The position numbers and the translations under genes were made by a program. Below, piece after piece: positions 1 through 11,700 of a stretch of DNA of 36,273 nt. The notes beneath the pieces were generated by a model. The model did not search any database, was not told the DNA's origin, and saw only the letters and a list, made by a program, of their open reading frames with translations. Each line of letters opens with the position of its first letter. Positions within the stretch are counted from its first letter, which is position 1. Source of the DNA: an uncultured Planctomycetaceae bacterium (GTDB lineage Bacteria > Planctomycetota > Planctomycetia > Pirellulales > Pirellulaceae); assembly GCA_903927685.1 (NCBI GenBank), contig CAIYOB010000246.1:1-36273 (forward strand). The letters are read 5' to 3'.

Positions 1-10
1 ATATATTACG

Positions 11-901
11 CTATCGTGGTTGCGTCGCGATAGGGGTGAGTGCCTGCAGGGGGCTGAACAAATCGTCAAATTGGGTTTGAGCCAGACGCAGCAAGACGAG
101 CCGGTGGGGCGACTCTTTCGCGTCCGTGACTTGGGTCCCCGGTTCCAGGGTCCCGGCCCCGTAGCTCGCGAAGGCCTTGCCCAAGCCGCCAGCCGCCGAC
201 GACGCCGACAGCACCAGCGTCTGGCCGGGCAGCAGAGTCGCGGTGACTTTCAACTCGTCAAAGCGGACGGAATCGCGACTGGCGTCCAGGCGGAACAGCC
301 CGTCCTGGCCGATCCAACGCTGGTGCATCGGACCATGCTGAATCTCCGGTACCAATTCCAACTCGACTTGCCCGTCACCCTGCGGGCGCACCGTCAAGCA
401 CAGGTGGCACTGGGCGTCCTGGTACTTGCTCGGCGGATCCGCGTCGCCTGGCCCGGTCCCTACCTCCAAGTCCTTGCATTTGGTCCCGACGGGCACGGAG
501 CGGCGCTGATTGGCCCGGCACTGAATCCGCCGTTCGGTCAGCAGTTCGCTGACCACGGCCGTCCGCTGGGATTCGTCCAATTCCAATCGCTTGCTCTGAT
601 CCGCCAACTGGTCCAACAGCCAGGAAGGCAGTTGGCCGCCCACGACGCCGCAGCGCAGGCCCTGTCGCGTCAGGCGTTGCCGCGTCTGGACGGGGATCTG
701 CTGTTCGTCCACGCTTTGCCACAGATCCACGTCCGCGCTCCCCGGGGAATCCTCCAAGTCCAGCAAGGCAAATTCGATAACCACGCTGTCGGGGGACATT
801 TTTGCCGGTTGGAGCAGAGACTTGCTCATCGGGGCCGCGGTCCATGTCGAGCAGCCAGCCAGGACGATCATCGCCAACACGATCCATCTTCGTTGCTCCA
901 C
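11..901 (-). CDS. putative outer-surface lipoprotein, function unknown
   Basis: I do not recognise a named family. The start chosen is a GTG at 899-901, because translation from it gives a short basic n-region (MEQRRW), a hydrophobic run and a lipobox LAGC, with Cys at residue 17, as in a signal-peptidase II lipoprotein. An open frame extends further upstream but overlaps moeA and has no signal-like start there. The product is 296 residues. It is mostly hydrophilic, with a middle beta-rich section containing CHLCLTVRPQG and, near the C-terminus, TLLPGQTLVLSA, which resembles the strand-turn pattern of secretin-like or planctomycete surface lipoproteins. No catalytic motif is seen. It lies 151 bases downstream of moeA on the same strand. 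An AAGGGAG stretch about 22 bases upstream of the GTG is too distant to be a good ribosome site, so the start stays uncertain. Confidence 0.6.
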   Translation of the reverse strand: MEQRRWIVLAMIVLAGCSTWTAAPMSKSLLQPAKMSPDSVVIEFALLDLEDSPGSADVDLWQSVDEQQIPVQTRQRLTRQGLRCGVVGGQLPSWLLDQLADQSKRLELDESQRTAVVSELLTERRIQCRANQRRSVPVGTKCKDLEVGTGPGDADPPSKYQDAQCHLCLTVRPQGDGQVELELVPEIQHGPMHQRWIGQDGLFRLDASRDSVRFDELKVTATLLPGQTLVLSASSAAGGLGKAFASYGAGTLEPGTQVTDAKESPHRLVLLRLAQTQFDDLFSPLQALTPIATQPR

Positions 902-1052
902 GATTGCGGCGCGCGATGGCGACTCCCTTGAATGGACTCGGTGTCCAGAGTGACGAGCGGACAGGGGAGAGCCGGAATTGGCTGATCTCGGCCGGACGCC
1001 CCTGACCCAAAAAAACCGGGCGAGGGATAGTAATCGGAACGTCTGCCCGCCG

Positions 1053-2300
1053 TCAATACAAGCAGACCCGTACTTCCGCTCCTGCGGGATAGCCCTCGCT
1101 GTCCTCCGGGACGACCACAAAGCCATCCGCCCGCGTGGTGGAGCTGAGCACCGACGCCCCACTGATCGCGATCGGCTCGACCTGGCCGTCCACAATCCGG
1201 ACCCGGGCGTAATCCACACGGCCGACGGTCGAGACGAGTTTTCTCCTAAGTTGCAGTGTGACAGCCAGATAGGGAAATTCCTCGGCAAGTCCTCCCAACC
1301 GGCGGATCGCGGGCCCGGCGAAGAAATCGTAGGCGCACAGGCAGGACACTGGATTGCCTGGCAGTAAGAAAACAAGCCGATTCTGCAGGCTGCCCATGCC
1401 CGTTGGACTGCTCGGTCGAATAGCCACTCCATGAATGGCTAATTCGCCGTGTTGCGCCAGCAGGCCGGGTGCATAGTCTTCTTGACCGACGCTCGAACCA
1501 CCCGACACCAGAACCACGTCGGCATCACTGTACATGGCAGCCAGGATGGCATCCGGATCATCGGCGATGATTCCGGGATTCAGAGGGAGCCCGCCATCCC
1601 GAGTGACCAGGGCGGCGAGCATCGGGCCATTTGCGTCGGTAATTCTGGGACCCGTCGGTTTGCAGCCCGCCGGCAGTAACTCGTTGCCGGTAATTACGAT
1701 GCGCACACGAGGCTGCCGGACGACAGCCGCATGGCCGACGCCGATCGAGGACAGGAGGCCGACGTCCTGTGGACGGATCTTCCGCCCGGCCTCCAGCACG
1801 ACAATGCCCCGAGCGATGTCCTCGCCCTGTCGCCCCACATGTTTGCCCGGCGACACCTCGGCAAGCGCAAAGACTTGCCCTGCTTCGCATTCAGTCTGCT
1901 CCACGGGCAGGACGGCATCGGCTCCCGGCGGGATTGGGGCACCGGTCATCACCTTGACCGCTTGACCAAAGCCAACCGACTCCGATCGGGAGGCTCCGGG
2001 CAGGACCGTTCCGACGATCCGCAACGGCAAGCGATGGTAGGGTGACGCTCCGGCTGTATCGACGGCGTGAACGGCGAACCCATCCATCATCGAGCGATCG
2101 AAACCTGGGACGTCGACCTCGCTGGCCACGTCCTCCGCCAAAACCCGACCTGCCAAGTGGCTTATCTCGACCTGCTCAGGCGCCATGGGCCGTGAATGCT
2201 GCCGCACCCAGGCCAGCGCCTCGGAGACCGATGCGCGGCGGAGGAAACCGGCCATGCGGACATCGCCAGGGCGGTCGACGGGACGGAAATCGCCACTCAT
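1053..2300 (-). CDS. moeA: MoeA, molybdopterin molybdenumtransferase
   Basis: MoeA inserts molybdate into adenylylated molybdopterin, the last general step of molybdenum cofactor synthesis, in the cytoplasm. The 415-residue product has the usual family length and its signatures in order: SMMDGFAV (about 70-77), MTGAPIPPGADAV (118-130), TGNELLP (204-210), TDANGPML (221-228), SGGSSVGQEDY (266-276) and LPGNPVSCLCAYDFF (313-327). I chose the ATG at 2298-2300 because GAGGTG lies just upstream and the protein then begins close to the first conserved helix; a longer open frame runs to 2414 but would cross the tRNA-like segment. The usual PGKP motif reads RPSSPTGMG (295-303), so the conserved lysine there is missing. 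No other cofactor genes lie in the window. Identification is firm; whether the variant loop changes activity is unknown. Confidence 0.93.
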   Translation of the reverse strand: MSGDFRPVDRPGDVRMAGFLRRASVSEALAWVRQHSRPMAPEQVEISHLAGRVLAEDVASEVDVPGFDRSMMDGFAVHAVDTAGASPYHRLPLRIVGTVLPGASRSESVGFGQAVKVMTGAPIPPGADAVLPVEQTECEAGQVFALAEVSPGKHVGRQGEDIARGIVVLEAGRKIRPQDVGLLSSIGVGHAAVVRQPRVRIVITGNELLPAGCKPTGPRITDANGPMLAALVTRDGGLPLNPGIIADDPDAILAAMYSDADVVLVSGGSSVGQEDYAPGLLAQHGELAIHGVAIRPSSPTGMGSLQNRLVFLLPGNPVSCLCAYDFFAGPAIRRLGGLAEEFPYLAVTLQLRRKLVSTVGRVDYARVRIVDGQVEPIAISGASVLSSTTRADGFVVVPEDSEGYPAGAEVRVCLY

Positions 2301-2736
2301 AATGCACCTCGAAAGGAAACATTCTAACCGCGGCGAGGAAAAACCGACATTCGATATGATGGCGAGGATTCGAACCCGACGCCAGCCATGCGATTCCCGC
2401 GTCTTAACCGCCATAGGCGATGGAACTTCGCTTTGGTCGCACTCGTCAAAGGCGGGTGATATAGGGTCGCCTGGGGCGTTTCCGAACTGGGGCGGGAGGG
2501 CGGTTTGTTTCGCATAACCCCTATAGACAAGTATAATCCGACTTTGAGTGTATTTATCATTGCACCTTCCCTAGATTCCTCATGTTCGCATTGTGTTCCC
2601 CCGATTTGACGTAAGGTGAAGGTGCGTTTTCAGCATCGGGTTGGATATTCGTTCTTGGAGCTGAGAGGCGGGACGAGGTACGGTTTTCTGCCGCTGGGCG
2701 CAGTCGATTGAGTCTCTTGACAGACACGAGGTTGGT
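2301..2736. other. intergenic region between moeA and the giant gene
   Basis: These 436 bases separate divergently transcribed genes and should hold both promoters. On the plus strand a TATAAT hexamer sits at 2532-2537, but no good -35 hexamer lies 16-18 bases upstream, so it is only a candidate for the giant gene and would imply a leader of roughly 200 bases. The same AT-rich patch could serve the minus strand. A tRNA-like remnant lies nearer moeA. No convincing open reading frame or terminator is seen. Confidence 0.5.
2358..2425 (-). other. tRNA-like remnant (T-arm and D-arm-like segments)
   Basis: On the minus strand GGGTTCGAATCC matches the T-arm/B-box consensus of tRNA exactly, and about 35 bases upstream GGCGGTTAAGAC resembles a D-loop and D-stem. 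I could not fold a full cloverleaf. The T-stem has a mismatch, no 5' strand pairs with the bases after the T-arm, and the anticodon stem is missing or deleted. It is therefore more likely a decayed or partial tRNA than a working gene. The 12-base T-arm match is unlikely by chance but is the only strong evidence. Confidence 0.3.
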
Positions 2737-5700
2737 ATGACCATTGGTCGTTTTCGCAAATCGTCGGCGAGGGCGAAGGGGACATTCAAGCGGCGCGAGC
2801 AGTCACGGCGCCAGGAATCCAGGCGAGGTCTGCGGATCGAAGCCCTGGAGGATCGCCGCCTGATGGCGACGGGGCCGCAACTGGTCGGTATACAGCCTAA
2901 TCAGGGAGACCTATTGAAGGACGGAGATGTCCTGAATACGGCTCCGCGCGAATTGGTGTTGCACTTTGACGAAGTGGCGGATATTGACGAGGCGACGCTC
3001 GACGCGATCCAAGTCACCCGCGCCGGTGGGGACGGACAGTTCGACGTTGCGACGGCGAGGACCGATTTCAACACCGCGGGCCAGGTCATCGTCGAATTCC
3101 GGGCCAAGTCGCCTGGTGACGCGGGTAACGACGTCGCGTTGACGTTCACCAAGCGGAACGTCGGCAAGGCGGCGCCGCCGGTGATTACGGTCGAAGGCCG
3201 GACGATCCGTGTCGAATTGAACTCGACCGCCCAGAATCAGACGACCGCCCAGGCGTTGGTGAATGCGATCAATTCCAATGGCACGGCCAAGCTGTTGGTG
3301 GAAGCCGTCGTGGTCTCGGGTCCCACGTCGACCAACATCGCCACGCCGACCATCAATTACTCGCCCTTGAACCTGCGGGGCGGCAACCAGGCATCCGTGT
3401 CGTCCAACTTCAACTCGGGCGGCAATCTCGACATCACCTTCACGGCCGTCCAGACCGGGGCCGAGGGCAATGGCATCCGGATCGAGGTGACCAAGGTCAA
3501 TCGGGGTGGCGCGGGGTCGCCGACGATTACCGTCAACGGACGGACGATTCAGATTGCGCTGAATTCCAATCCGGGGAACGAAACGACGGCGTCCCAGTTG
3601 GTCACGGTGTTCAACGCGAACCCGCTGGCCCGCGCGTTGGCGGTCGCTTCGAACACGGTCGGCAGTCCCACGACCAAGATCGGCTTGGCGAGCACGGGAA
3701 CCGCCTACTCGCCGCTGCTGCTCGGCGGGGCGAACGACGTGGCGCTCGAACCGGGCTACGTGGGGCTGGGCGATACGGCTCGCGAAGTCGTTTTCCGGTT
3801 TGCGGAACCGCTGCCCGACGACATTTACCGGATCGACATCGCCGGCACGGGAACGGCTCCGTTGCGGAGCGTCAACGGGTACGCGCTGGGCGACACGACG
3901 GACGACGGGCTGGACAACGGACAGGACTTTGCCCGCCCATTCGAGTTGGATCTGGGCGCCCAGGTCCTCGCCGTCGTGCCGCAGCCGATCACGCGCGGGA
4001 CCAACGGACTGTTAGTCCAAGCGACCACGCAGATCGAGGTCTACTTCAACGACGACGACCTGGTCCCGGCGCTGGCGACCAATCCGAACTTCTACCAGTT
4101 GATCTTCACCAATGACACGGCGCAGACGACGGACGACGTCGTGCACAAGCCGATTGCGGTCCAGTACTATGCGGATTCCGACCGGGCGGTGCTGACATTC
4201 AGCCGGCCGCTGCATCAACTGGGCAGCGGCTCGGGCGCGTTCCGACTGCGGATCGGCACCGACGAAGCGGCGCCGGCCCCGCCGACGGCGGTGGACCTGC
4301 AGACCCAGGATGCCGGTTCCAGTTTCGACACAGCGCACACCTTGGGTAGCCTGAGCGGCAGCCTGTTGGTGTCGTCCGCGATCGAGCCGCAGGTGTACGA
4401 ACTGGCCCTGCCGGGGGCCAGCGACGAGCCCGGCCATCGGACCATCTCGGAACAGATCCAGGCCCATCTGCTGCAGCCCGCGGATGCCGAGAACGGCATC
4501 GCCACCATCTTTTACAACTTCCGCGGCGACTATGGAACGGATCCCGCCGGGAACAAGTTGTCGAACCTGATTTCCGCCGAGCAGAAGGCGCGGGCCCGCG
4601 AGGCGTTTGAGCTGTGGGGCCAGGCGATTGGCGTGCAATTCGTCGAAACGGCGTCGCAAGGGATCGTGGTGGCGACGGGGGACATGCGAGCTTTGAACCC
4701 GGCGATCGCCACGGGCCGCGGCGACGGCGTCGTGGGACTGTCCGGGCTGAGTCCGGTGACCGGCCAGCCGACGGTGATCATGGACAGCGCCGAGAACTGG
4801 TACGTTTCGTTCGGCCAGTCCGACGATCCGTTGCGGCCGTACAGCTGGTTCGAGACGTCGCTGCGCGAGATCGGCCGCGTCTTGGGCTTGGGCGACACCA
4901 GCGATTTGCCGCCCGGCACGATCATGGGCAGCGACCCGGCTTTGGCCTACGGGAACACCGACATTCCCGAGCCGGTCTACCCCGGCGACCAGGATATTGT
5001 CCACGGCCGCAATCTGTACCGCAACGAAGGCAAGGACATCGATCTGTACCGGTTCGAGGTCACCCAGTCGGGCGTGCTGTCGGCCGAAGTCATGGCCGAA
5101 CGGCTGAAGGATGCCAGCCTGCTGGATTCCGTCATCGCCGTATACCGACAGTCGGGCAGCCAGCGCGAGCTGATCGGGCGCAACGACGATTATTTCAGCA
5201 AAGATTCGTTCCTGGAACTGACGCTGGAGCCCGGTGTGTATTACCTCGGGGTGTCGGCGGCGGGCAACGTCGATTACAACCCGGCCGTCGAGGACACCGG
5301 GTTCGGAGGCGTGTCCGAAGGCTCGTATGAACTGCGGATGACGTTCCGCCCTAATGCCGGCAACAGCCTGCTGGACGTGGACAACGCCCTGACGACCGGC
5401 GCTAGCGCGATATCCCAGGCCACGTCGCTCGACGGCGACGGGGACGGCGTACCGGGAGGGGTGTTCAATTACTGGTTCCGCGTCGACGCCACGCCGATCA
5501 TCGTGGACAAGACGGCGGCCAGCGGGGGCAACGGCAACCTGAGTTCGCCCTTCAATACAATCGGCGCGGCGCTGCAAGTGGCCCGCACCGGCGACGTGGT
5601 GCGAATCGTCGGCAACGGAGGCACCGACGGCAACTTGGGTACGCCCGAGGACAATGTGCCGTACCTGATCGGCTTCGATTTGCTCAGTCGAGCGCTGCCC

Positions 5701-8700
5701 GACGGCGACACGCTGAACGTCCCGCAGGGAGTCAGCGTCGTGATCGACCGGGGCGCGGTGCTGAAACTGCGCCGGACCCGGATCGGCGTCGGCAGCTTTG
5801 ACGCCACGACCAATCGTAGCGGCGGAGCGTTGCAAGTGCTCGGCACCCCGCGACTGGTCGATAGCGCCGGGTTCGTGGTCAAGGACTCGTCCGGCAATCC
5901 CGTCTCGGGCCAAGTCACGTTCACGTCGTACAACGACGAGGTCCTGGGCGGCGACAGCAATCCGTCGAACAAGACGACTCCGGCCGCCGGCGACTGGGGC
6001 GGCATCATGTTCCGCCGCGACCTGGACCAGACCGCCGGCCGTCTCGACTGGGAGAATGCCGGCGTTTTCCTGAACTGCGTCAATCAAGCGGATATCCGCT
6101 ACGGCGGCGGCAGCGTGGTGGTCAACCAGATCGCTCAAACGGTCAGTCCGATTCACGCGATCGATGCCCGCCCGACCGTGACCTTCAATTCGATCACCCA
6201 CAGCGCCGACGCCGCCCTGTCGGCCAATCCCGACAGCTTCGAGGAAACCAACTTCCACGCGCCGCGTTACCAGACGGTGCCGTTCACCTCGGACTACACT
6301 CGAATCGGCCCGGTGATCTACGGCAACCGGATCGTCGACAACTCGATCAACGGCCTGTTCGTCCGGCTGACGATCCCGGCCGGCAGCCAGTTGGAAGAAA
6401 TGACGGTCTCCGGGCGTTGGGATGACGCCGACGTGGTCCACGTGTTGGCCGAGAACTTGCGGATCGCCGGAAACCCCGGCGGTCCTGTCCAGACGCTGGC
6501 GGCGCCGGCCACGAATCTGGTGACGTTGACCCGGCAGGCCGGCGGAGCGGTTCCCGAAGGCATCCAATCCTACAAACTGACCTTTGTGGACGCAGCTGGT
6601 AACGAGAGTCCCCCGTCCGATCCCACGTCGAGCGTCTTGGTGCAAGTCACCAACACGGATACGGGGGCGACGCAAAACGTCCTGCTGCAGAATCTGCCGA
6701 CAACGCCAAGTGGCTACGTCAGCCGCCGGCTGTACCGCTCGGACAAATCCGAGTACGTTCTGGTGGCCGAACTGGATGCTGCCACCCGCACGTACCTGGA
6801 CACCGGTACGGTCCTGGGGGGACGCTTGACGGGATCCTCGCTCAGCCTGCAGAGCCGCCTGCACGGGCGGTTGGCGGTCGATCCGGGGACGGTCGTCAAG
6901 TTGAATGGGGCCGGTATCGAAACGGGCGTGGGCGCGCAACTGATCGCCGAAGGGCTGTCCGGCAGCGAAGTGATCTTCACGGCGTTGCAGGACGACCGCT
7001 ACGGCAGCGGCGGAACGTTCGCGACCAGTTACCGCGACGACTTGCAGGCCGGCAGTTGGACGGGGTTGTATTTCGGGCCAGCCAGCCAAGCCAGTTTGGA
7101 TCATGCGGTCCTGGCGTACGGCGGCGGCGTGTCCAAGGTGCCGGGGAATTTCGCTTCGTTCAACGTCGTCGAGATCCAGCAGGCCGACGCCCGCATCACC
7201 AATTCGGTCTTCGAGCAGAACGCCGACGGGACCGGTGGCCAGGCTTCGCCCAACCGTGGCGGGCGCGGGCCGAATGACCAGGCGGCGATCTTTGTCCGGG
7301 GCGCCCAGCCGGTGCTGGTGGGCAACGAGATGACGGCGAACAAGGGGCCGGTCATCAACATCGATGTCAACTCGCTGAACTACGAGTTGCTCACGGATCC
7401 GGGCCGGTCCACCGGCGGCATCGATCGCCGTTCGCAGCTGGTCGCCAACGCCGGTCCGTTGATCCGCGAAAATCGTTTGAGCGGCAACGAGTTGAACGGG
7501 ATGGTGGTGCGCGGCGGGACGCTGACCACCGAAGGCGTCTGGGACGACACCGACATTGTACACGTCGTGCTGGACGACACCATTTACGTGCCCGACTTCC
7601 ACACCTACGGCGGTCTGCGGCTGGAGAGCAGTGCGACGCAGAGCCTGGTGGTCAAGTTGGCCGGCGACAACGCGGGATTTACGGCGACGGGCAGCGAACT
7701 CGACATCACCGACCGGATCGGCGGGGCGATGTACCTGTTGGGCCAGCCGGGTCAGCCGGTCGTCCTCACGGCGTTGAACGATTGCTCCGTCGGGGCGGGC
7801 TTCACCCCGGCGGGCAGCCCGCAGGTCGAGACCGCGCTGGGCGTGTGCGGCGTGCCCGACAAGCCGGGGGCGGGCGGCCTGGGGCCCTTGGTGGTCGACC
7901 AGGTTACGACCGACGCCAACCTGCTCCGCGACACCTTGTTGGGGCCGGGCGTGATTCCGGTCGGCGACGCGACGTTTGTCGGCGGGACGGCCTCGGCGGG
8001 CATCTTCAGCACCGGCCTGTCGTCCATCGGAATCGACTCCGGGGTCATCCTGGCGACCGGCGATGCCGACGTGGCCGCCGGACCAAACACGAACGAGTTC
8101 AGTTCCGGGTTGGCCTCGGGGCAAGGGGACGCCGATCTGGACACGGAGTTCGGCTTCGTGGCCGGCGGCTTGCTAGCCACGGAGGATACGACCGTCCTCG
8201 AGTTTGATTTCCAGTTGGACCCGACGGCGAGCCAGGACTTGTACTTCAATTTCGTCTTCGCGTCCGAAGAGTACAACGAGTTCGCGAACTCGCTGTTCAA
8301 CGATGTCTTCGCGTTCTTCATCGACGACGTGAACATCGCCTTCATTCCGGGCACGACGACGCCGATTTCGATCAACACCGTCAACGGCGGATTCCCTCTG
8401 GGCACCGCCCCTGTCAATCCGCAGTACTACAACAACAACGGCATTTTCGATAACGGCCAGTATCTCAACCTGCTCGGCTACGACGGCTTTACGGAGGTCT
8501 TCACCGCCCAGGCGCTGGGTATCGGGCCGGGCACCCACCACATCAAGCTGGCGATTTCCGACGTGGCCGACACGGCTTGGGATTCCGCCGTGTTCCTCCA
8601 GTTGGGCAGCTTTGCCAATGTCCAACTCGGCACGCCGCCGCAGCCGGGTGATTGGCGCGGCGTCCAGTACCTGGAGAACGCCCACGATCGCAACGTGGAC

Positions 8701-11700
8701 ACGGTCAGCGAATGGGAAACGGGCAACGCGACCATTTCGGGCACCAACGATGTGCCGGGACAGGCCCAGGCCCTGGGCACGCTGGCGCCGAACGAAAAGG
8801 CCGCGGACGACACCCGCCGGCTGGGCTTCCATGTCCGCGGAGCCTTGAACCGGCCCACGGATCTGGATGTGTATTCGTTCCAGGCAACGGCGGGCACCGA
8901 AGTCTGGCTGGACATCGACCGCACGTCGCATGCGCTGGACACGGTGCTGGAACTGGTCGACGAACAGGGCTTGGTCCTGGCCCGCTCCGACAATTCGGCC
9001 GAGGAAGCCGAGAATCCCAACCTGCTGTACGCGGATCCGACGCTGAGCGAGCCGTTGGTCTTGAATCCGCTGGACAAATCCGTTGTTGACAGCCAGGACC
9101 GCTGGACGGCCAATCCGCTCGACGCGGGGATGCGGGTCGTATTGCCGGGCCCCGTGGGAGTGGCCAACACCTACCAGGTGCGGGTCCGGAGCAGCAGCAA
9201 CCAACTGGGCAATCTGAATGCCGGGCTGACGACGGGCGTGTACCAGTTGCAGGTGCGGCTCCGCGAGTTGGACGAAGTCCCCGGCTCGACGGTCCGCATG
9301 GCCGACATTCGCTATGCGGACACCGGCATCGAGGTCACCGGCGGCCCGAGTCATTCGCCGCTGACTGGCGACGCCGCCGAGGCGCTCGACGCCCAGGGCA
9401 ACGACACCAACAACGACTTGACCACCCCTGACAACCTCGGCAACCTCCTGACCACGGACCGCGGGACGCTGAGTGTGGCCGGGGCGCTGGCCAACGCCGG
9501 CGACGTGGATTGGTACCAGTTCGACGTTCAGTACTCCGCCGTACAAACGGATGATCCCGCCGCGCCCCGGCACACGTCGGTGGCGTTCGACATCGACTAT
9601 GCCGACGGCTTCGCCCGGGCCAATACGAACTTGTGGGTGTTCGACGCCACCGGGCAACTCGTGCTGGTCGGCGGCGACTCCGACACGCTGGACGACCGCC
9701 CGGTGAACGCGACGCAATTGACCGAGGATCTGTCGCGCGGCTCGGTGGGCGCCCTCGATCCGTTCATCGGCCCCGTCGAGTTGCCGGCTGCGTCGACGCT
9801 CGAGCCGGGACGTTACTTTGTCGCGGTCTCGTCCAATGCCCAGTTGCCGCAGGAATTGGAGCAATTCCTCGTCGCTGCGCCGATCAACCCGTTGGTCCGG
9901 CTCGAACCGGTCAACTCGGTGAATCGCATCGCCGAGGATCACATCGCCGCGGTGGGCGACTATAACACGGCCGAAGCGCCCACGGTGCCGGTCCTGTTCG
10001 GCCTGGATGACCGCGTCACGTTGTTCATCCCGGCGGGCAACGTGTTGCAGGACGGCGAGACCTTGACGGTCACCAACGCCGCCGGCGGCTCGATGACCTA
10101 CGAGTTCGATGCGGACGGCTCCGTCACGGCGGGCCGCGTGGCGATCGAGTACTCGTACAGCGATACGGCGACCGACATCGGTCTGGCGGCGGCCGAAGTC
10201 ATCAGCCTGAACCTGCCGCCTTCGTATGGATTCAATGACATCCTCCCGGACCCCACGGCGGATTCGCCGGTGATTATTTCGGACCTCGCGGTCGGGGGCG
10301 GTGCGAACGGGCAGATTGTCCTGGGCGAATTCGTCTACGTGCAGACGCTGCTGAGCGAAATCAGTTCGACGGATCCGTTCACCAACCAGACGCTGGTCAC
10401 ACCCATTACCCGTACGACCTCGCGCGTGCAGGATCCGCAAGTGCGTCAAGCGGCGGCACCGGGCGAAGCGCGGGCCACGGTTTACATCTCGCGGCCCGCG
10501 GTCATCGATTACACGCTGGGCGACGTCACCATGTTCGTCTCGGAGCCGTCGTTCTCGGCCCTGAATCGCACCGAAGTCGTGTCGGTGGATGCGTTCACGG
10601 GCGCCCAGGAGACGCGGATCGGCTACTTTGGAGCCACGGTTTCCGACATCGCCATGCATCCGCGCGGCTACAATCCGGCCACCGACGACGGCAACGACGG
10701 CGGCCTGTTTGCGTACTCGATCCCCGACACCTATCCGCATGACGACGAGTTCACCGGAAACTACTGGCAGATCAATCCCGGGTTGGATACCCAGCTGAAC
10801 GTCGCGGCCGACATCGGGGCGAACGTCGGGGATGACGGGATTGAAACCTATGAAGAGGATCCCACCGATCCCGGGACCGAGATCCGCTCCGACGTGGGCA
10901 CGGACGAAGGCGTCGGCATCGACTTCAACGCGCTCACGTTCAGCGGCCAGGACCAGGGGCTGGACGACGAAGTTCGCGGCTTTGCGGTCGGCAACCGCGG
11001 CGACACGTATGTGGACCCGATCACGGGCCAGGTGCTGTTCTCCGGCGCTTACGGCATTCCCGATCCGGTCAACCTGCTGTTCGAGTTCGATCCCGACACG
11101 GGCGAGGCGATCAATCCCCAGGGCGTTAACGACAAGACCGGCGCGGCCATCCTGACCGCCGGCGGGACGCAGATCTGGCAACGCGGCGTGCTGGACACCA
11201 CGGCCGATCCGTTCCCCTCGGGCGGCACCAACACGACCGTCACGGGCGTCGATGCCACGACGGTGACCACCGATACGCTGGGCAACCTGGTCACCATCGT
11301 CAACATCGAGGACGGCGACTTTTTCCAGATCGACCGCGACGGCAACGGCGTGGGCGACGTGGGCTTCGAGTTTGACACCGGGCCCGAGTACCTGATCGCG
11401 GTGAACACGTTCAATGCGGCCAATCCCCAGGTGCTGCGGGACGGCGACCGCTTTACCGTGGACGGGATTGTTTTCGAGTTCGATACCGGCTCGGTCATCG
11501 TGGTCACGGCGCAGAACGGCGGCCAGTTGACGGACGGCACGCTGCTGACCATCACCGACAACGCGGCGACGCCTTCGACGGTGACCTTCGAGTTCGACAA
11601 CAACGCGACCACGGCCGGCAATGTGCCGATCACGTTCAACCAGACCAGCAACCAGCAGGCGATCGTCAACGCGATCATCAGCGCCATCGCCGGGGTCCCG

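Noticed and set aside
20..931. Plus-strand 303-codon open frame opposite the lipoprotein gene
   Set aside because: No family motifs and Arg/Gln-rich composition; the opposite strand has a clear lipoprotein signal and coherent sequence.
2341..2460. tmRNA 3' end instead of a tRNA remnant
   Set aside because: The T-arm-like sequence fits, but there is no pairing 5' end within reach and no tag-like reading frame ending in Ala-Ala before a stop.
1449..2517. Plus-strand open frames opposite moeA
   Set aside because: moeA is certain on the minus strand; these frames have no motifs.
4012..8124. Very long open frames on the minus strand under the giant gene (1370, 1382, 957 and 645 codons)
   Set aside because: They are antisense to a coding frame with strong GC bias, are rich in Arg/Asp/Val/Gly/Gln, contain no recognisable domains and always keep the same phase relative to the real gene. 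They are compositional shadows.
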